Shown: positions 36,351 to 46,715 of the stretch, piece by piece
Layout: each line of letters starts with the position of its first letter
Position numbering within the stretch: the stretch's first letter is position 1
Assembly (NCBI RefSeq): GCF_900176645.1
Contig: NZ_FXAN01000064.1
Location: forward strand, 1-47,676
Length of the DNA: 47,676 nt
Source: Burkholderia singularis
GTDB taxonomy: Bacteria; Pseudomonadota; Gammaproteobacteria; Burkholderiales; Burkholderiaceae
Reading direction: 5' to 3'
The notes under the pieces: model-generated
The model's input: only the letters and a program-made list of their open reading frames with translations
The model's database searches: none
Told to the model about the DNA's origin: nothing
Made by a program: the position numbers and the translations under genes

Positions 36351-37127
36351 ATGAAGATTGCCACCTGGAACGTCAATTCATTGAACGTGCGCAAGCAGCA
36401 TGTCCTCGACTGGCTCGCGCAGAGCGGCGCCGACGTGCTCTGCCTGCAGGAACTGAAGATTCCCGACGAGAAGTTTCCGGTCGCTGAACTCGAGGCGGCC
36501 GGCTACCGAAGCTGGTTCGCCGGCCAAAAGACGTACAACGGCGTCGCGATTCTCGCGCGCACGAGCCTGCCGTTCGATGAAACGAACGTCGTTCGCAACA
36601 TTCCCGGATTCGACGATCCGCAGCAGCGCCTGATTGCCGCAACGATCGACGGCGTGCGCATCGTCTGCGCCTATTTTCCGAACGGCCAGGCGCTCGACTC
36701 CGACAAATTCGTCTACAAGATGCAGTGGCTCGACGCGCTGCAGACGTGGCTCAAAGACGAACTCGTGCGCTACCCGAAGCTCGCGCTGCTGGGCGATTAC
36801 AACATCGCGCCCGAAGATCGCGACGTGCATGATCCCGCGAAATGGGAAGGCCAGAATCTCGTATCGCCGCAGGAGCGCGCGCATTTCGCGCAGCTCGTCG
36901 GGCTCGGCCTCGTCGACGCGTTCCGGCGCTTCGAGCAGCCGGACAAAACCTTTACGTGGTGGGACTACCGAATGCTCGCTTTCCGCCGCAACGCGGGTTT
37001 GAGGATCGACCATATCCTGTTGTCGAGCGCGCTCGCCGATACCTGCACGGGCTGCACAGTCGACCGCGAGCCGCGCAAATGGGATCAGCCGTCCGACCAC
37101 ACACCGGTCGTCGCTCAGATCGGGTAG
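36351..37127 (+). CDS. xth: Exodeoxyribonuclease III
   Basis: This AP endonuclease and 3'-5' exonuclease acts in base-excision repair. The length of 258 residues is standard for XthA. Catalytic residues are visible: N7 (WNVNS), E34 (LQELK), the D/N pair in GDYNIAPED, and the D-H of SDHTPVV. The start follows a weak site (GCGATGACGAATTA). It is convergent with ntrC. Confidence 0.96.
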   Translation: MKIATWNVNSLNVRKQHVLDWLAQSGADVLCLQELKIPDEKFPVAELEAAGYRSWFAGQKTYNGVAILARTSLPFDETNVVRNIPGFDDPQQRLIAATIDGVRIVCAYFPNGQALDSDKFVYKMQWLDALQTWLKDELVRYPKLALLGDYNIAPEDRDVHDPAKWEGQNLVSPQERAHFAQLVGLGLVDAFRRFEQPDKTFTWWDYRMLAFRRNAGLRIDHILLSSALADTCTGCTVDREPRKWDQPSDHTPVVAQIG

Positions 37128-37140
37128 CGCGGCACGATGC

Positions 37141-37166
37141 GGCCGGGGCACGCGGATGCCCCGGCC
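37141..37166. terminator. Hairpin between xth and ntrC
   Basis: A 10-bp perfect stem GGCCGGGGCA/TGCCCCGGCC with a 6-base loop lies 14 bases after xth. No T-run follows. Confidence 0.55.
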
Positions 37167-37293
37167 CGTTTCGGGCCGAATGCGCGAGCGTTCGGAACAC
37201 GCCCGGATCGCCGGGCGAGCCGCGCGCACCCGTTCAGACGCATGCTATCCCCCGCCGCCGTCGCAACCGGCGCCAACGCCCGGCTCAACCGCA

Positions 37294-38811
<1,518 letters not shown>

Positions 38812-38848
38812 AGTCGGTCAGAGGTATGGAGAATCACTGCGCCGCCGC

Positions 38849-39991
38849 TCACGAATCGAGCGGCAGCAAAATCTGAAATTCGGTGCGGCCCGGCCGGCTG
38901 TCCACTTCGATCATCCCGTCGTGCTGCTGGATGAACGTTTGCGCGAGCGTGAGACCGAGCCCGCTGCCCTCCTCGCGCCCCGACACGAGCGGATAGAAGA
39001 TCCGGTCGCGGATGTCGTCGGGAATGCCCGGGCCGTTGTCGGTCACGCGCAAATCGAGCGCAAGCTTGTACAGACGCTTGGCGATCGTGACCTTGCGCGC
39101 GACGCGCGTGCGCAACTCGATCCTCGCGTCGCCCTGCGCGATACGCTCACGCAACGCCTGCGCCGCATTGCGCACGACGTTCAGGAGCGCCTGGATCAAC
39201 TGCTCCTTGTCGCCGCGCAGGTCTGGCACGCTGACGTCGTAGTCGCGCTCGATCGTGAGCCCGCGCGGAAACTCCGCGAGCATCACCGCGCGCACCCGCT
39301 CGCACACCTCGTGGATGTTCACGTCGCCGACGATGTGCGGATGACGGTGCGGCTCGAGCAGACGGTCGACGAGCGTCTGCAGCCGGTCCGATTCCTTGAT
39401 GATGACCTGCGTGTACTCGCGCAGCTCGCCGCGCTCGCGCTCGCCAAGCTCGAATTCGAGCAGTTGCGCGGCGCCGCGAATGCCGCCGAGCGGATTTTTG
39501 ATTTCGTGCGCGAGATTGCGGATCAACTGCTTGTTGACGGCCGTGAGATCGTGAATCCGTTCCTCGCGATCCGTGCGCGACTGCCGCTCGTTTTCGAACA
39601 GTTCGACGAGCACGTAGTCCGGCGCCCCCTCGAGAAAACCGACGATCGCGTGCACATGCAACGGTTCGCGGCCGGGGCGGTCGAGCACGGTGTCGAGATG
39701 GGTCGCATGGAAGCGCTCCTCGCCGATCGCGGTGATCGTCGTCGCCAGCTCGTTCGCGTTCGGAAAAATCTCGCCCCACGGCATCTGCGACAGTTGCCGC
39801 CGCGAGATGTCGAGCATCGCCTCTGCCGACGGATTCGCAAATGCAATCTTGAGCGTGCGCCGGTCGAGCACGAGCACGACCGTGGGCAACGCTTCGAGCC
39901 CGGTCAATAGCCCGGAGCGCGCCAGCCGGTCATCGTCCGACAAGCGCTCCGAGTGGCCAGCCCTGGCCTTGATCAGATTCTTCAGAACCAT
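38849..39991 (-). CDS. ntrB: Nitrogen sensor kinase NtrB
   Basis: NtrB phosphorylates or dephosphorylates NtrC under control of PII. The 380 residues contain an N-terminal PAS domain (about 30-135), the phospho-acceptor H162 (NLAHEIKNPLGG), and an ATPase with DNGPGIPDD and GSGLGLTLAQ. ATG 39991 (MVLKNLIKARAGHS) is chosen because a start further upstream would fall inside the glnA terminator. It lacks membrane segments, as expected. Confidence 0.95.
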   Translation of the reverse strand: MVLKNLIKARAGHSERLSDDDRLARSGLLTGLEALPTVVLVLDRRTLKIAFANPSAEAMLDISRRQLSQMPWGEIFPNANELATTITAIGEERFHATHLDTVLDRPGREPLHVHAIVGFLEGAPDYVLVELFENERQSRTDREERIHDLTAVNKQLIRNLAHEIKNPLGGIRGAAQLLEFELGERERGELREYTQVIIKESDRLQTLVDRLLEPHRHPHIVGDVNIHEVCERVRAVMLAEFPRGLTIERDYDVSVPDLRGDKEQLIQALLNVVRNAAQALRERIAQGDARIELRTRVARKVTIAKRLYKLALDLRVTDNGPGIPDDIRDRIFYPLVSGREEGSGLGLTLAQTFIQQHDGMIEVDSRPGRTEFQILLPLDS

Positions 39992-40032
39992 CTTGCGTGG
40001 ATGCCGTGTCAAAAACCGCCATGACGGGCGGA

Positions 40033-40062
40033 ACAAAAAGGGGACGGCGTCCCGCCGTCCCC
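40033..40062 (-). terminator. glnA terminator (upstream of ntrB)
   Basis: A 10-bp stem GGGGACGGCG/CGCCGTCCCC with a 3-base loop and five Ts on the minus strand. It sits between glnA and ntrB, so ntrBC would be made at a low level by read-through or from a separate promoter. Confidence 0.9.
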
Positions 40063-40155
40063 TCAAGGTCCGAAGCCTTCGCGCGCACCTGCCGCGCGAA
40101 GGCCGGTCGGCGCCGCGGCGCTTCGCCCGCCGACGAAACGAAGCGCCATCGCCGC

Positions 40156-41571
40156 TTACAGCGAGTAGTACATCTCGAACTCGATCGGATGCGTCGTCAT
40201 GCGGAAGCGCTGCAACTCGCCTTCCTTCAGTTCGAGGTACGCATCGATCATGCCGTCGGTGAACACGCCGCCGCGCGTGAGGAACTCACGATCCTTGTCG
40301 AGCGCATCGAGCGCCTGGTCGAGACCGGCGCAGACGGTCGGGATCTTCGCGTCTTCTTCCGGCGGCAAATCGTACAGATTCTTGTCGGCGGCTTCGCCCG
40401 GATGAATCTTGTTCTGCACGCCGTCGAGGCCCGCCATCATCAGCGCCGAAAACGCGAGGTACGGGTTGGCCATCGGGTCCGGGAAACGCGTTTCGATGCG
40501 GCGGCCCTTCGGATTGGACACGTGCGGAATGCGAATCGACGCCGAGCGGTTGCGCGCCGAGTACGCGAGCTTCACGGGCGCCTCGAAGTGCGGCACGAGA
40601 CGCTTGTACGAATTGGTCGTCGGGTTCGTGATCGCGTTCAGCGCGCGCGCGTGCTTGATGATGCCGCCGATATAGAACAGCGCGAATTCGGACAGGCCGG
40701 CATAGCCGTTGCCCGCGAACAGGTTCTGGCCGTCCTTCCAGATCGACTGGTGCACGTGCATGCCCGAGCCGTTGTCGCCGACGACGGGCTTCGGCATGAA
40801 CGTCGCCGTCTTGCCATACGTGTGCGCGACGTTGTGGACAATGTACTTCAGTTGCTGAGTCCAGTCCGCACGCTGCACGAGCGTCGCGAATTTCGTACCG
40901 ATCTCGTTTTGACCCTGGCCCGCGACCTCATGGTGATGCACTTCGACCGGAATACCGATCTGCTCGAGCAACAGGCACATTTCCGAGCGCATATCCTGGA
41001 ACGTGTCGACGGGCGCGACCGGGAAATAGCCGCCCTTGGTGCCCGGACGGTGGCCGGTGTTGCCGCCTTCGAATTCCTTGCCCGACGACCACGGCGCTTC
41101 TTCCGAGCCGATCTTGACGAAGCAGCCCGACATGTCCGTGTTCCACTGGACCGAGTCGAAAATGAAGAATTCCGGCTCCGGGCCGAAGAACGCGGTGTCG
41201 CCCAGGCCCGTGCTCTTCAGGTACGCTTCGGCGCGCTTGGCGAGCGAACGCGGATCGCGCTCGTAGCCCTTGCCGTCGGCAGGCTCGACGACATCGCAGG
41301 TCAGAACGAGCGTCGACTCTTCATAGAACGGATCGACGAAAGCCGTGTTCGGATCGGGAACGAGCAACATGTCCGACGCCTCGATGCCCTTCCAGCCGGC
41401 GATCGACGAGCCGTCGAACGCGTGGCCGCTTTCGAACTTGTCCTCCTCGAAAGCCGACACCGGCACCGAAACGTGTTGTTCCTTGCCGCGCGTGTCCGTG
41501 AAGCGGAAATCGACGAACTTGACGTCCTCGTCCTTCACGAGCTGCATGACGTCGGCGACGGTTTTACTCAT
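40156..41571 (-). CDS. glnA: Glutamine synthetase type I
   Basis: The enzyme makes glutamine from glutamate, ammonia and ATP. The 471 residues form the type I dodecamer subunit. Active-site signatures visible are [34 protein letters not shown] and the latch region NRSASIRIP. The adenylylation tyrosine is at about Y400 ([10 protein letters not shown]), so activity is probably controlled by GlnE. A GAGG site precedes the ATG. A sigma-54 promoter and NtrC-like sites lie upstream. Confidence 0.97.
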   Translation of the reverse strand: MSKTVADVMQLVKDEDVKFVDFRFTDTRGKEQHVSVPVSAFEEDKFESGHAFDGSSIAGWKGIEASDMLLVPDPNTAFVDPFYEESTLVLTCDVVEPADGKGYERDPRSLAKRAEAYLKSTGLGDTAFFGPEPEFFIFDSVQWNTDMSGCFVKIGSEEAPWSSGKEFEGGNTGHRPGTKGGYFPVAPVDTFQDMRSEMCLLLEQIGIPVEVHHHEVAGQGQNEIGTKFATLVQRADWTQQLKYIVHNVAHTYGKTATFMPKPVVGDNGSGMHVHQSIWKDGQNLFAGNGYAGLSEFALFYIGGIIKHARALNAITNPTTNSYKRLVPHFEAPVKLAYSARNRSASIRIPHVSNPKGRRIETRFPDPMANPYLAFSALMMAGLDGVQNKIHPGEAADKNLYDLPPEEDAKIPTVCAGLDQALDALDKDREFLTRGGVFTDGMIDAYLELKEGELQRFRMTTHPIEFEMYYSL

Positions 41572-41677
41572 AACCTCTTCTCCTGATTGAACAAATCCGG
41601 CGGACTGGGACCGCCTCGTTAAGCGAGCTGCTTGGGCGCAGCGTTCTTTGCCGCGTACAACCGATCCATCCCGATAA

Positions 41678-41693
41678 AGCAGCTTTCATGCCA
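41678..41693 (-). promoter_or_regulatory. Sigma-54 promoter of glnA
   Basis: On the minus strand it reads TGGCATGAAAGCTGCT, with GG and GC ten bases apart and only two differences from TGGCACG-N4-TTGCW. The start would be near 41666, about 95 bases before the ATG. Confidence 0.78.
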
Positions 41694-41832
41694 TATATGC
41701 GCCAGAGCGGCGCGAATTGTGTCTTGCCGCGCGCGGCCTGGGCATCGGCGCGCTTTTTCGGGGCTTGGATGCAGGCCGATGCTCCCGATATCGCACATGA
41801 ATTGTGCGCACCCGCCAACCCCACCAATTGAA

Positions 41833-41849
41833 ATCACCGTCCAGGTGCA
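41833..41849. promoter_or_regulatory. NtrC-like enhancer site (weaker)
   Basis: ATCACCGTCCAGGTGCA has a good right half (GGTGCA) and a partial left half (CACC). It lies 29 bp centre to centre from the stronger site. Confidence 0.5.
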
Positions 41850-41861
41850 AAAGAGCAATTC

Positions 41862-41878
41862 TGCACCGAATTGGTGAT
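41862..41878. promoter_or_regulatory. NtrC enhancer site
   Basis: TGCACCGAATTGGTGAT is close to the consensus TGCACCA-N3-TGGTGCA. It lies roughly 200 bp upstream of the sigma-54 start, as expected for an enhancer. Confidence 0.7.
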
Positions 41879-41994
41879 TTCCGGGGCCGTCAAAGTGGAT
41901 GGACCGACGAGCCATTCAGATTACGATTTGCTCTCCCATCATCAATTGCGCGGCACGCTAGAATGATTTTTTGATCTGCAGGAGACCTCCCGCC

Positions 41995-42459
41995 ATGAGC
42001 ACACTAGAACAGCTTTATGCCCAGGCCGACGCGCGCCGCACGCAAGGCGGCCTGACCTATGCCGGCGCGCTGTCGCCCGCCGAATCCTTCGAATTGCTGC
42101 AACTCGATCCGAACGCGCGTCTCGTCGACGTGCGCACCCGCGCGGAACTCGATTGGGTTGGCCGGCCCCTCGTCGGCGACGGCCAGTATGCGCATATCGA
42201 ATGGACCCGCTATCCGGGCGGCGTGCCCAATCCGGAATTCATCGACCAATTGCGCTCGATCGTGCGCGCCGACCAGCCCGTGCTATTCCTGTGCCGCAGC
42301 GCCGCGCGCTCGAAGCTCGCCGCGATTGCCGCCGCGCAGGCCGGCTTCGCGAAGGCCTACGATCTGCTCGAAGGATTCGAAGGCACGAAGGATTCGCAAG
42401 GACATCGCAAGACAGTCGACGGCTGGTGCCACCGCGGCCTACCGTGGATCGGCGCATGA
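41995..42459 (+). CDS. Rhodanese-like domain protein
   Basis: This single-domain sulfurtransferase-like protein of 154 residues has the active-site cysteine C100 in the loop LFLCRSAARS and the substrate-domain motif RLVDVRTRAELDWVG. ATG 41995 follows an AGGAG site 10-15 bases upstream. A TAGAAT at 41959-41964 may be its -10. It is divergent from glnA and shares the upstream region containing the NtrC sites. The sulfur acceptor is unknown. Confidence 0.9.
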   Translation: MSTLEQLYAQADARRTQGGLTYAGALSPAESFELLQLDPNARLVDVRTRAELDWVGRPLVGDGQYAHIEWTRYPGGVPNPEFIDQLRSIVRADQPVLFLCRSAARSKLAAIAAAQAGFAKAYDLLEGFEGTKDSQGHRKTVDGWCHRGLPWIGA

Positions 42460-42550
42460 TGCGCAGCCGCCCATCATCGTCCGGTCAGCCGATGACACGA
42501 CGATGACGCGCACCGGGCGAGCGGCCCGACAGGGCCGCGCATCCAGCGTC

Positions 42551-43363
42551 TCAGGATTCGATATGGGGCTCCACGATATCGCCGCCAAGCAGATGCACCC
42601 CTTCGCGCAGCTTGACAAACGCAGCCGCCACCGCCTCCGGCTCGCCCTTCACGCCGAGATCGATATGCCGGCGCGCGTAGATGCCGCCGCGCTCCGCGTC
42701 GCCGACACTCGGCAGGCTGAACACCCGCACGCCGGGAAAATCGCGTTCGATCTTCTCCATCAGCGGCGTGAGCGTCGATTCCGGCAACTCGAACACGTAA
42801 AGCGAGCGCTCCGCGTGGGGCGTTGCATGGTGCAGATGCGCGTACTTCGTATCGAGCACCCACTCGATCATCGGCCATGCCATCACCGGAAAGCCCGGCA
42901 CGAAATGATGGTCGCCGACCGAGAAGCCCGGAATCTTGTTGTAGCCGTTCGGAATGATCGACGCGCCTTGCGGAAACACGCCCATGTTCAGCCGGTGGAG
43001 ATTCTCGGGCGACTCGAAATCGACGCTCGTGGCAGGATCGGTATGCATCTCGCGGATGCGCGCTTGAATCAGCGTCTTGGCATCCGGATGCAACGCGAGC
43101 GGCACGCGCAGCGCCGCGGCCGCGCATTGGCGCGTATGGTCGTCGGGCGTCGCGCCGATGCCGCCCGTCGAGAATACGATGTCGCCCGATGCGAACGTGC
43201 GCTCGAGCGTCGCGGTGATCCGCGCGGGATCGTCGCCGACATACTCGGCCCAGCCGAGCGTCAGCCCGCGCGCGCGAAGCAGTTCGATCACCTTGGCTAG
43301 GTGCTTGTCCTGGCGACGCCCGGACAGGATTTCGTCGCCGATGATAAGGATGCCGATTGTCAT
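42551..43363 (-). CDS. Molybdopterin-binding-domain protein (CinA N-terminal type)
   Basis: This 270-residue protein has the MoCF/CinA N-terminal fold: IGILIIGDEILSGRRQDKH at the start, FSTGGIGATPDDHT near residue 65, and NGYNKIPGF and FVPGFPVMAWPM in the middle. The C-terminal CinA deamidase domain is absent. Family members of this stand-alone type are poorly characterised; some relate to ADP-ribose or NMN handling. Its ATG overlaps the stop of the upstream EI24 gene as ATGA, so the two are translationally coupled. Confidence 0.88.
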   Translation of the reverse strand: MTIGILIIGDEILSGRRQDKHLAKVIELLRARGLTLGWAEYVGDDPARITATLERTFASGDIVFSTGGIGATPDDHTRQCAAAALRVPLALHPDAKTLIQARIREMHTDPATSVDFESPENLHRLNMGVFPQGASIIPNGYNKIPGFSVGDHHFVPGFPVMAWPMIEWVLDTKYAHLHHATPHAERSLYVFELPESTLTPLMEKIERDFPGVRVFSLPSVGDAERGGIYARRHIDLGVKGEPEAVAAAFVKLREGVHLLGGDIVEPHIES

Positions 43364-44208
43364 GCGCGCCTCGTCAATTCATTCGAAGTCGCCGCCGACG
43401 CTGCCGCATTGGCGAGCGCCGCGCGCTGATCCTCCAGCGCGCGCAGGCAATAGAAGCCGAACCACAGCGCCGAGAACACCAGGATGAACGCGTAGACCCA
43501 GATCATCGCAGCGGCGACGAACGGAAACAACACCATCATCCAGATCGACGACACCCAGACGAACGTCGGCACCGTGCCGAGCAGTCCGCATGCGATGCCG
43601 ATGCCAAGCAGCGGCCAGCGGTGCGTGCGCATCAGCGCGCGGCGCTCGTCGCGGCTCGCGTGCGACGCGAGCGCATCGTAGCTCATCACGCGATAGGTGA
43701 GCCAGCCGAAGATCACGGGCGGCAGCAGCGCGAAAAACGGCGGAATCAGCCACAGCGGCACCGTGACGACCAACACGACGAGGCTGGCCAGCGCCGCGCC
43801 GAGCGAATTGAATACGCTGCCGAACCAGGTGCCGCCGCGCTTCATCTCGAGTGTCGCGAACGAGCGCTTCGACAGGTGATTGACCACGGCGGGCATCGAC
43901 AGCGTCGCGATCAGCAGCAGCACCGTCAGCGCGATCAGCGGAATCGCGAGCGACACGACGACGAACGGCGCGACGACCGCATGCAACTGCGACGCACCGA
44001 TTGCATTGAAGAATTTGTAGAGCAGCGCCGTCAACGCGAAGCCGTCGAGCGCCGTGCGCGCGGCGTCGACGAGCGGCTGCCAGGTGAACCAGAGCACGAC
44101 GCCCCAGACCACGGCGGCCACGATGAAGGGCACGAAGGTAAGCCAGAGCATGCGCGGATGCAGCGCACCCGCGAGCGCCCGGCCGAAGGAGCGCAGCAGA
44201 TCGTTCAT
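43360..44208 (-). CDS. EI24/CysZ-type integral membrane protein
   Basis: This 282-residue protein has several hydrophobic helices: about 20-43, 75-105, 140-175 and 200-255. It shows the family-typical start MNDLLRSFGRALAGALHPRM and the loop VNHLSKRSFATLEMKRGGTWF. The EI24 domain family includes CysZ, a sulfate channel, but sequence alone does not prove sulfate transport here. No cys genes are adjacent. ATG 44208 is chosen from the family-like start; an in-frame start further upstream is less likely. Confidence 0.85.
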   Translation of the reverse strand: MNDLLRSFGRALAGALHPRMLWLTFVPFIVAAVVWGVVLWFTWQPLVDAARTALDGFALTALLYKFFNAIGASQLHAVVAPFVVVSLAIPLIALTVLLLIATLSMPAVVNHLSKRSFATLEMKRGGTWFGSVFNSLGAALASLVVLVVTVPLWLIPPFFALLPPVIFGWLTYRVMSYDALASHASRDERRALMRTHRWPLLGIGIACGLLGTVPTFVWVSSIWMMVLFPFVAAAMIWVYAFILVFSALWFGFYCLRALEDQRAALANAAASAATSNELTRRA

Positions 44209-44385
44209 GCGGAAAGAATCATCGAGCGGGAAATAGGGAAAGCCAGCCAAGGATAAACCACGCGGCTTTCGCGCGGCAAAACGGCGCAAACCTGAACCGC
44301 GTAGGCTCGATCACGCATGCGGCAAACGGGGCAGCCGCCGGAAGGCCTCGGCGGCAGACCGAGCGGCCCGCCGTCGCCCCGCCGC

Positions 44386-45372
44386 TTACGCCGACGCCGC
44401 GCCCCGCTTCTTGGGCGCGAGCCGCTTCGCGATCCGCACGAACGCGAGCCCGTGCTGCGACCAGAAGCCGTCGCCATACGACACGCCCTCGTACTGCTCG
44501 CGGATGCCGGTCGGCTCGACCGTGCGGCTCCACGATGCCGTGCCAAACATCATGTCCCACCACGGAAACAGCACGCCGAAGTTGCAACCGTACTTCGTGC
44601 CTTCGTGCCCATAGCCGACCGCATGATGGCGACGATGGAACATCGGGCTGACGAGCAGCCGCTCGCCGAGCCGACCGAACGGCAGCCGTGCGTTCGTATG
44701 CTGGATGCTTTGCACGAAATTCGTCACCGCCGTCAGCACGACGAACTGCGACGGCGGCACGCCGATCACCAGCGCGATGGCCGCGAAAAAGCCTGCCTGG
44801 ATCACGTCGTCGAGCAGGTGGTTGCGATCGTCGCACCACAGCGACATCTGCCGCTGGCTGTGATGAACCGCGTGCAGTTCCCACCAGATGCCAAAGCGAT
44901 GCTGCCAGCGGTGATACCAATAACCGGCGAAATCGAGCACGATCAGATAGATCGCGAATGCGACGATCGGCTGCGACGTCACGCCCGGCCACAGGTAATC
45001 CAGATTGACATTGGCGATGCCGAAGAAGCGCAGCCATGCCTGGAAATGGTCGAACAGCGGCTGGAATGCGAAGAAGAAGCCCAGATTGAAGATGCCGAGC
45101 TTCGCGATCAACGTGTAGATCACGTCGACGCGCGCCTCCTTGCGGTTCGTCCAGCGCTCGACGGGACGCAACGCCTCGAGCGGGCGCAGCAGCGCATACA
45201 TCGCGACCACCTCCAGCGCGCCGACGATCACCCAGTAGAGCGCATCGTAGGTGTCCTCGTCGTAGCCCATCAGGTCGAACTTGAACAGCAGCGGCTGCAC
45301 GACGTCGATATACAGCCAGGTCTGCAGGTTCGACACGAAACCGTCGAGCGCGGCGGCGATCATGTGGAACAT
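44386..45372 (-). CDS. Sterol desaturase / fatty acid hydroxylase superfamily protein
   Basis: This membrane di-iron oxygenase of 328 residues has four or more hydrophobic helices. Histidine clusters are visible as H-x3/4-H (WYHRWQH), H-x2-HH (HAVHHS) and H-x2-HH (HRRHH). It is similar in layout to bacterial sterol desaturase and alkylglycerol-monooxygenase-like proteins. The substrate is probably a membrane lipid, but this is inference. ATG 45372 follows a GGGAG site. The secreted beta-propeller gene ends 19 bases upstream, so both are probably one transcript. Confidence 0.9.
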   Translation of the reverse strand: MFHMIAAALDGFVSNLQTWLYIDVVQPLLFKFDLMGYDEDTYDALYWVIVGALEVVAMYALLRPLEALRPVERWTNRKEARVDVIYTLIAKLGIFNLGFFFAFQPLFDHFQAWLRFFGIANVNLDYLWPGVTSQPIVAFAIYLIVLDFAGYWYHRWQHRFGIWWELHAVHHSQRQMSLWCDDRNHLLDDVIQAGFFAAIALVIGVPPSQFVVLTAVTNFVQSIQHTNARLPFGRLGERLLVSPMFHRRHHAVGYGHEGTKYGCNFGVLFPWWDMMFGTASWSRTVEPTGIREQYEGVSYGDGFWSQHGLAFVRIAKRLAPKKRGAASA

Positions 45373-45391
45373 CGCAAGCTCCCGCCGCCCG

Positions 45392-46384
45392 TCACGCGCC
45401 GTTCGGCGCCGTCCACGGCGCGCGGTCGTAGAAATAGATCCCGTGCGGCGAGCGGCCGACCGAGATCGTCTGGATGAGCTTGCGGGTCGGCAGATCGATG
45501 ATGCCGACCTTTTTCGCGAAGCGGAACGTGACCCACAGCGTCTTCTTGTCGGCGGCAAGCTCCATGTCGTCCGGGCCCGGCAGCAGGCCGGTGATATCGC
45601 CGACGTTGGTCAGCGTGTTCTCGTCGATGATGCTGATCGTGTTCGCGACGCGGTTCGTCACGGCGACGTGCGTGCCGTCGGCGAGCGAGCGGAAATTGTG
45701 CGCGCCTTTGCCAGTCGGAATCGTTTTCACGACCTTCTGGTTGCGCCAGTCGACCACCGCGACGTAATCGGCGCCGGTCATTCCGACGAGCGCATATTGG
45801 TCGCCGGGCGTGAGCCAAATGCCCGCGGGCACCTTGCCGACCTTCATCTTCCATTTGACGGTCTGCGTCGGCAGATCAATCGCCGCGAGCTCGCCCGACA
45901 CCTGCAACGACACCAGCACCGTCTTGCTGTCCTTCGTGAACGCGAGGTGACTCGGCATCACCTCGAGCGGCAAGCGCTTGACGAGCTTCAGATCGCGCCC
46001 GTCGTAGCCGTAAATATCGACACGATCGAGCCGCAACCCCGCCGCGACGAACCACTTGCGGTCCGGCGAGAAACCGAGTTGATACGGATCTTCGATATTC
46101 TCGACGGTGCGCTGCAGCTTGCCCGTCTTCGGATCGAGGAACATCAGGCTGTTCGACACCGAATTCGCGACGATCAGCGACGAACTGTCCGGCGTCGCCA
46201 TCAAGTGGTGCGGCTCCTTGCCGGTCGGCATCGTGCCGATGACCTGACGGCTGTTCTGGTCGATCAGCGACAGCGTCGCCTCGGCCGAATTCAGCACGAT
46301 GACATTGTTGGCGAAAGCGGCGGCGGGCGCCAGAAAGGCAGCGGCGAGCGCGGCGGCGCGCCCGAAGGACAGGAAAGTGCGCAT
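45392..46384 (-). CDS. Secreted YVTN-type beta-propeller protein
   Basis: This 330-residue protein has a signal peptide (cleavage near residues 24-26, AAAFA-NN). About seven repeats of roughly 42 residues follow, with the pattern V-x-N-S/A-x(n)-L-S-x-ID-x(n)-V-x-T-I-x-T/V-G-x-x-P-H. It is expected in the periplasm. Such propellers serve as binding platforms; the partner here is unknown. A -10-like TACAAT lies about 28 bases upstream on the minus strand (46412-46417). It is the first gene of the pair with the hydroxylase. Confidence 0.9.
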   Translation of the reverse strand: MRTFLSFGRAAALAAAFLAPAAAFANNVIVLNSAEATLSLIDQNSRQVIGTMPTGKEPHHLMATPDSSSLIVANSVSNSLMFLDPKTGKLQRTVENIEDPYQLGFSPDRKWFVAAGLRLDRVDIYGYDGRDLKLVKRLPLEVMPSHLAFTKDSKTVLVSLQVSGELAAIDLPTQTVKWKMKVGKVPAGIWLTPGDQYALVGMTGADYVAVVDWRNQKVVKTIPTGKGAHNFRSLADGTHVAVTNRVANTISIIDENTLTNVGDITGLLPGPDDMELAADKKTLWVTFRFAKKVGIIDLPTRKLIQTISVGRSPHGIYFYDRAPWTAPNGA

Positions 46385-46715
46385 GAAGACTCACGTCGTG
46401 GGACAGCCGTCATTGTAGAACGTTTGGGCCGGCCGACGGTTGACCTGTCGCGCCCCTGCGGGGTCCAGCGAACGCAACGCGGGCGGCCATCGCCCCGCCC
46501 GCTGCCTGCTGCCCCTGCTGCCCCTGCTGCCCGCTCGCGCGAGACGCCGGGGCAGTGGCTTCGGGCGGCAATGGGCGTCATGATCGAGAAAAACCCGCGG
46601 GTGCATTCTGCCGCGGCGCACTGCCGCCTCGGAAAGCGGCTTGTCCGCTTGTCCGCGCCCCGGGCGAAACCGGGCCGCGGCGCACCCCGCGCGGCCAAGC
46701 GCCAAGCAATGCGCG
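46385..46715. other. Intergenic region hrpA to beta-propeller gene
   Basis: No gene is seen. The region holds a possible promoter for the beta-propeller gene and a short tandem repeat (46506-46532). The terminator of hrpA is not clear. Confidence 0.45.
46506..46532. repeat. 9-bp tandem repeat, three copies
   Basis: CTGCTGCCC is repeated three times exactly, with a partial copy before it. It is a candidate variable-number repeat of the kind common in Burkholderia genomes. Confidence 0.8.

Noticed and set aside
39992..40066. A 25-codon upstream start for ntrB
   Set aside because: It would begin inside the glnA terminator hairpin; MVLKNLIKARAG at 39991 is a better start.
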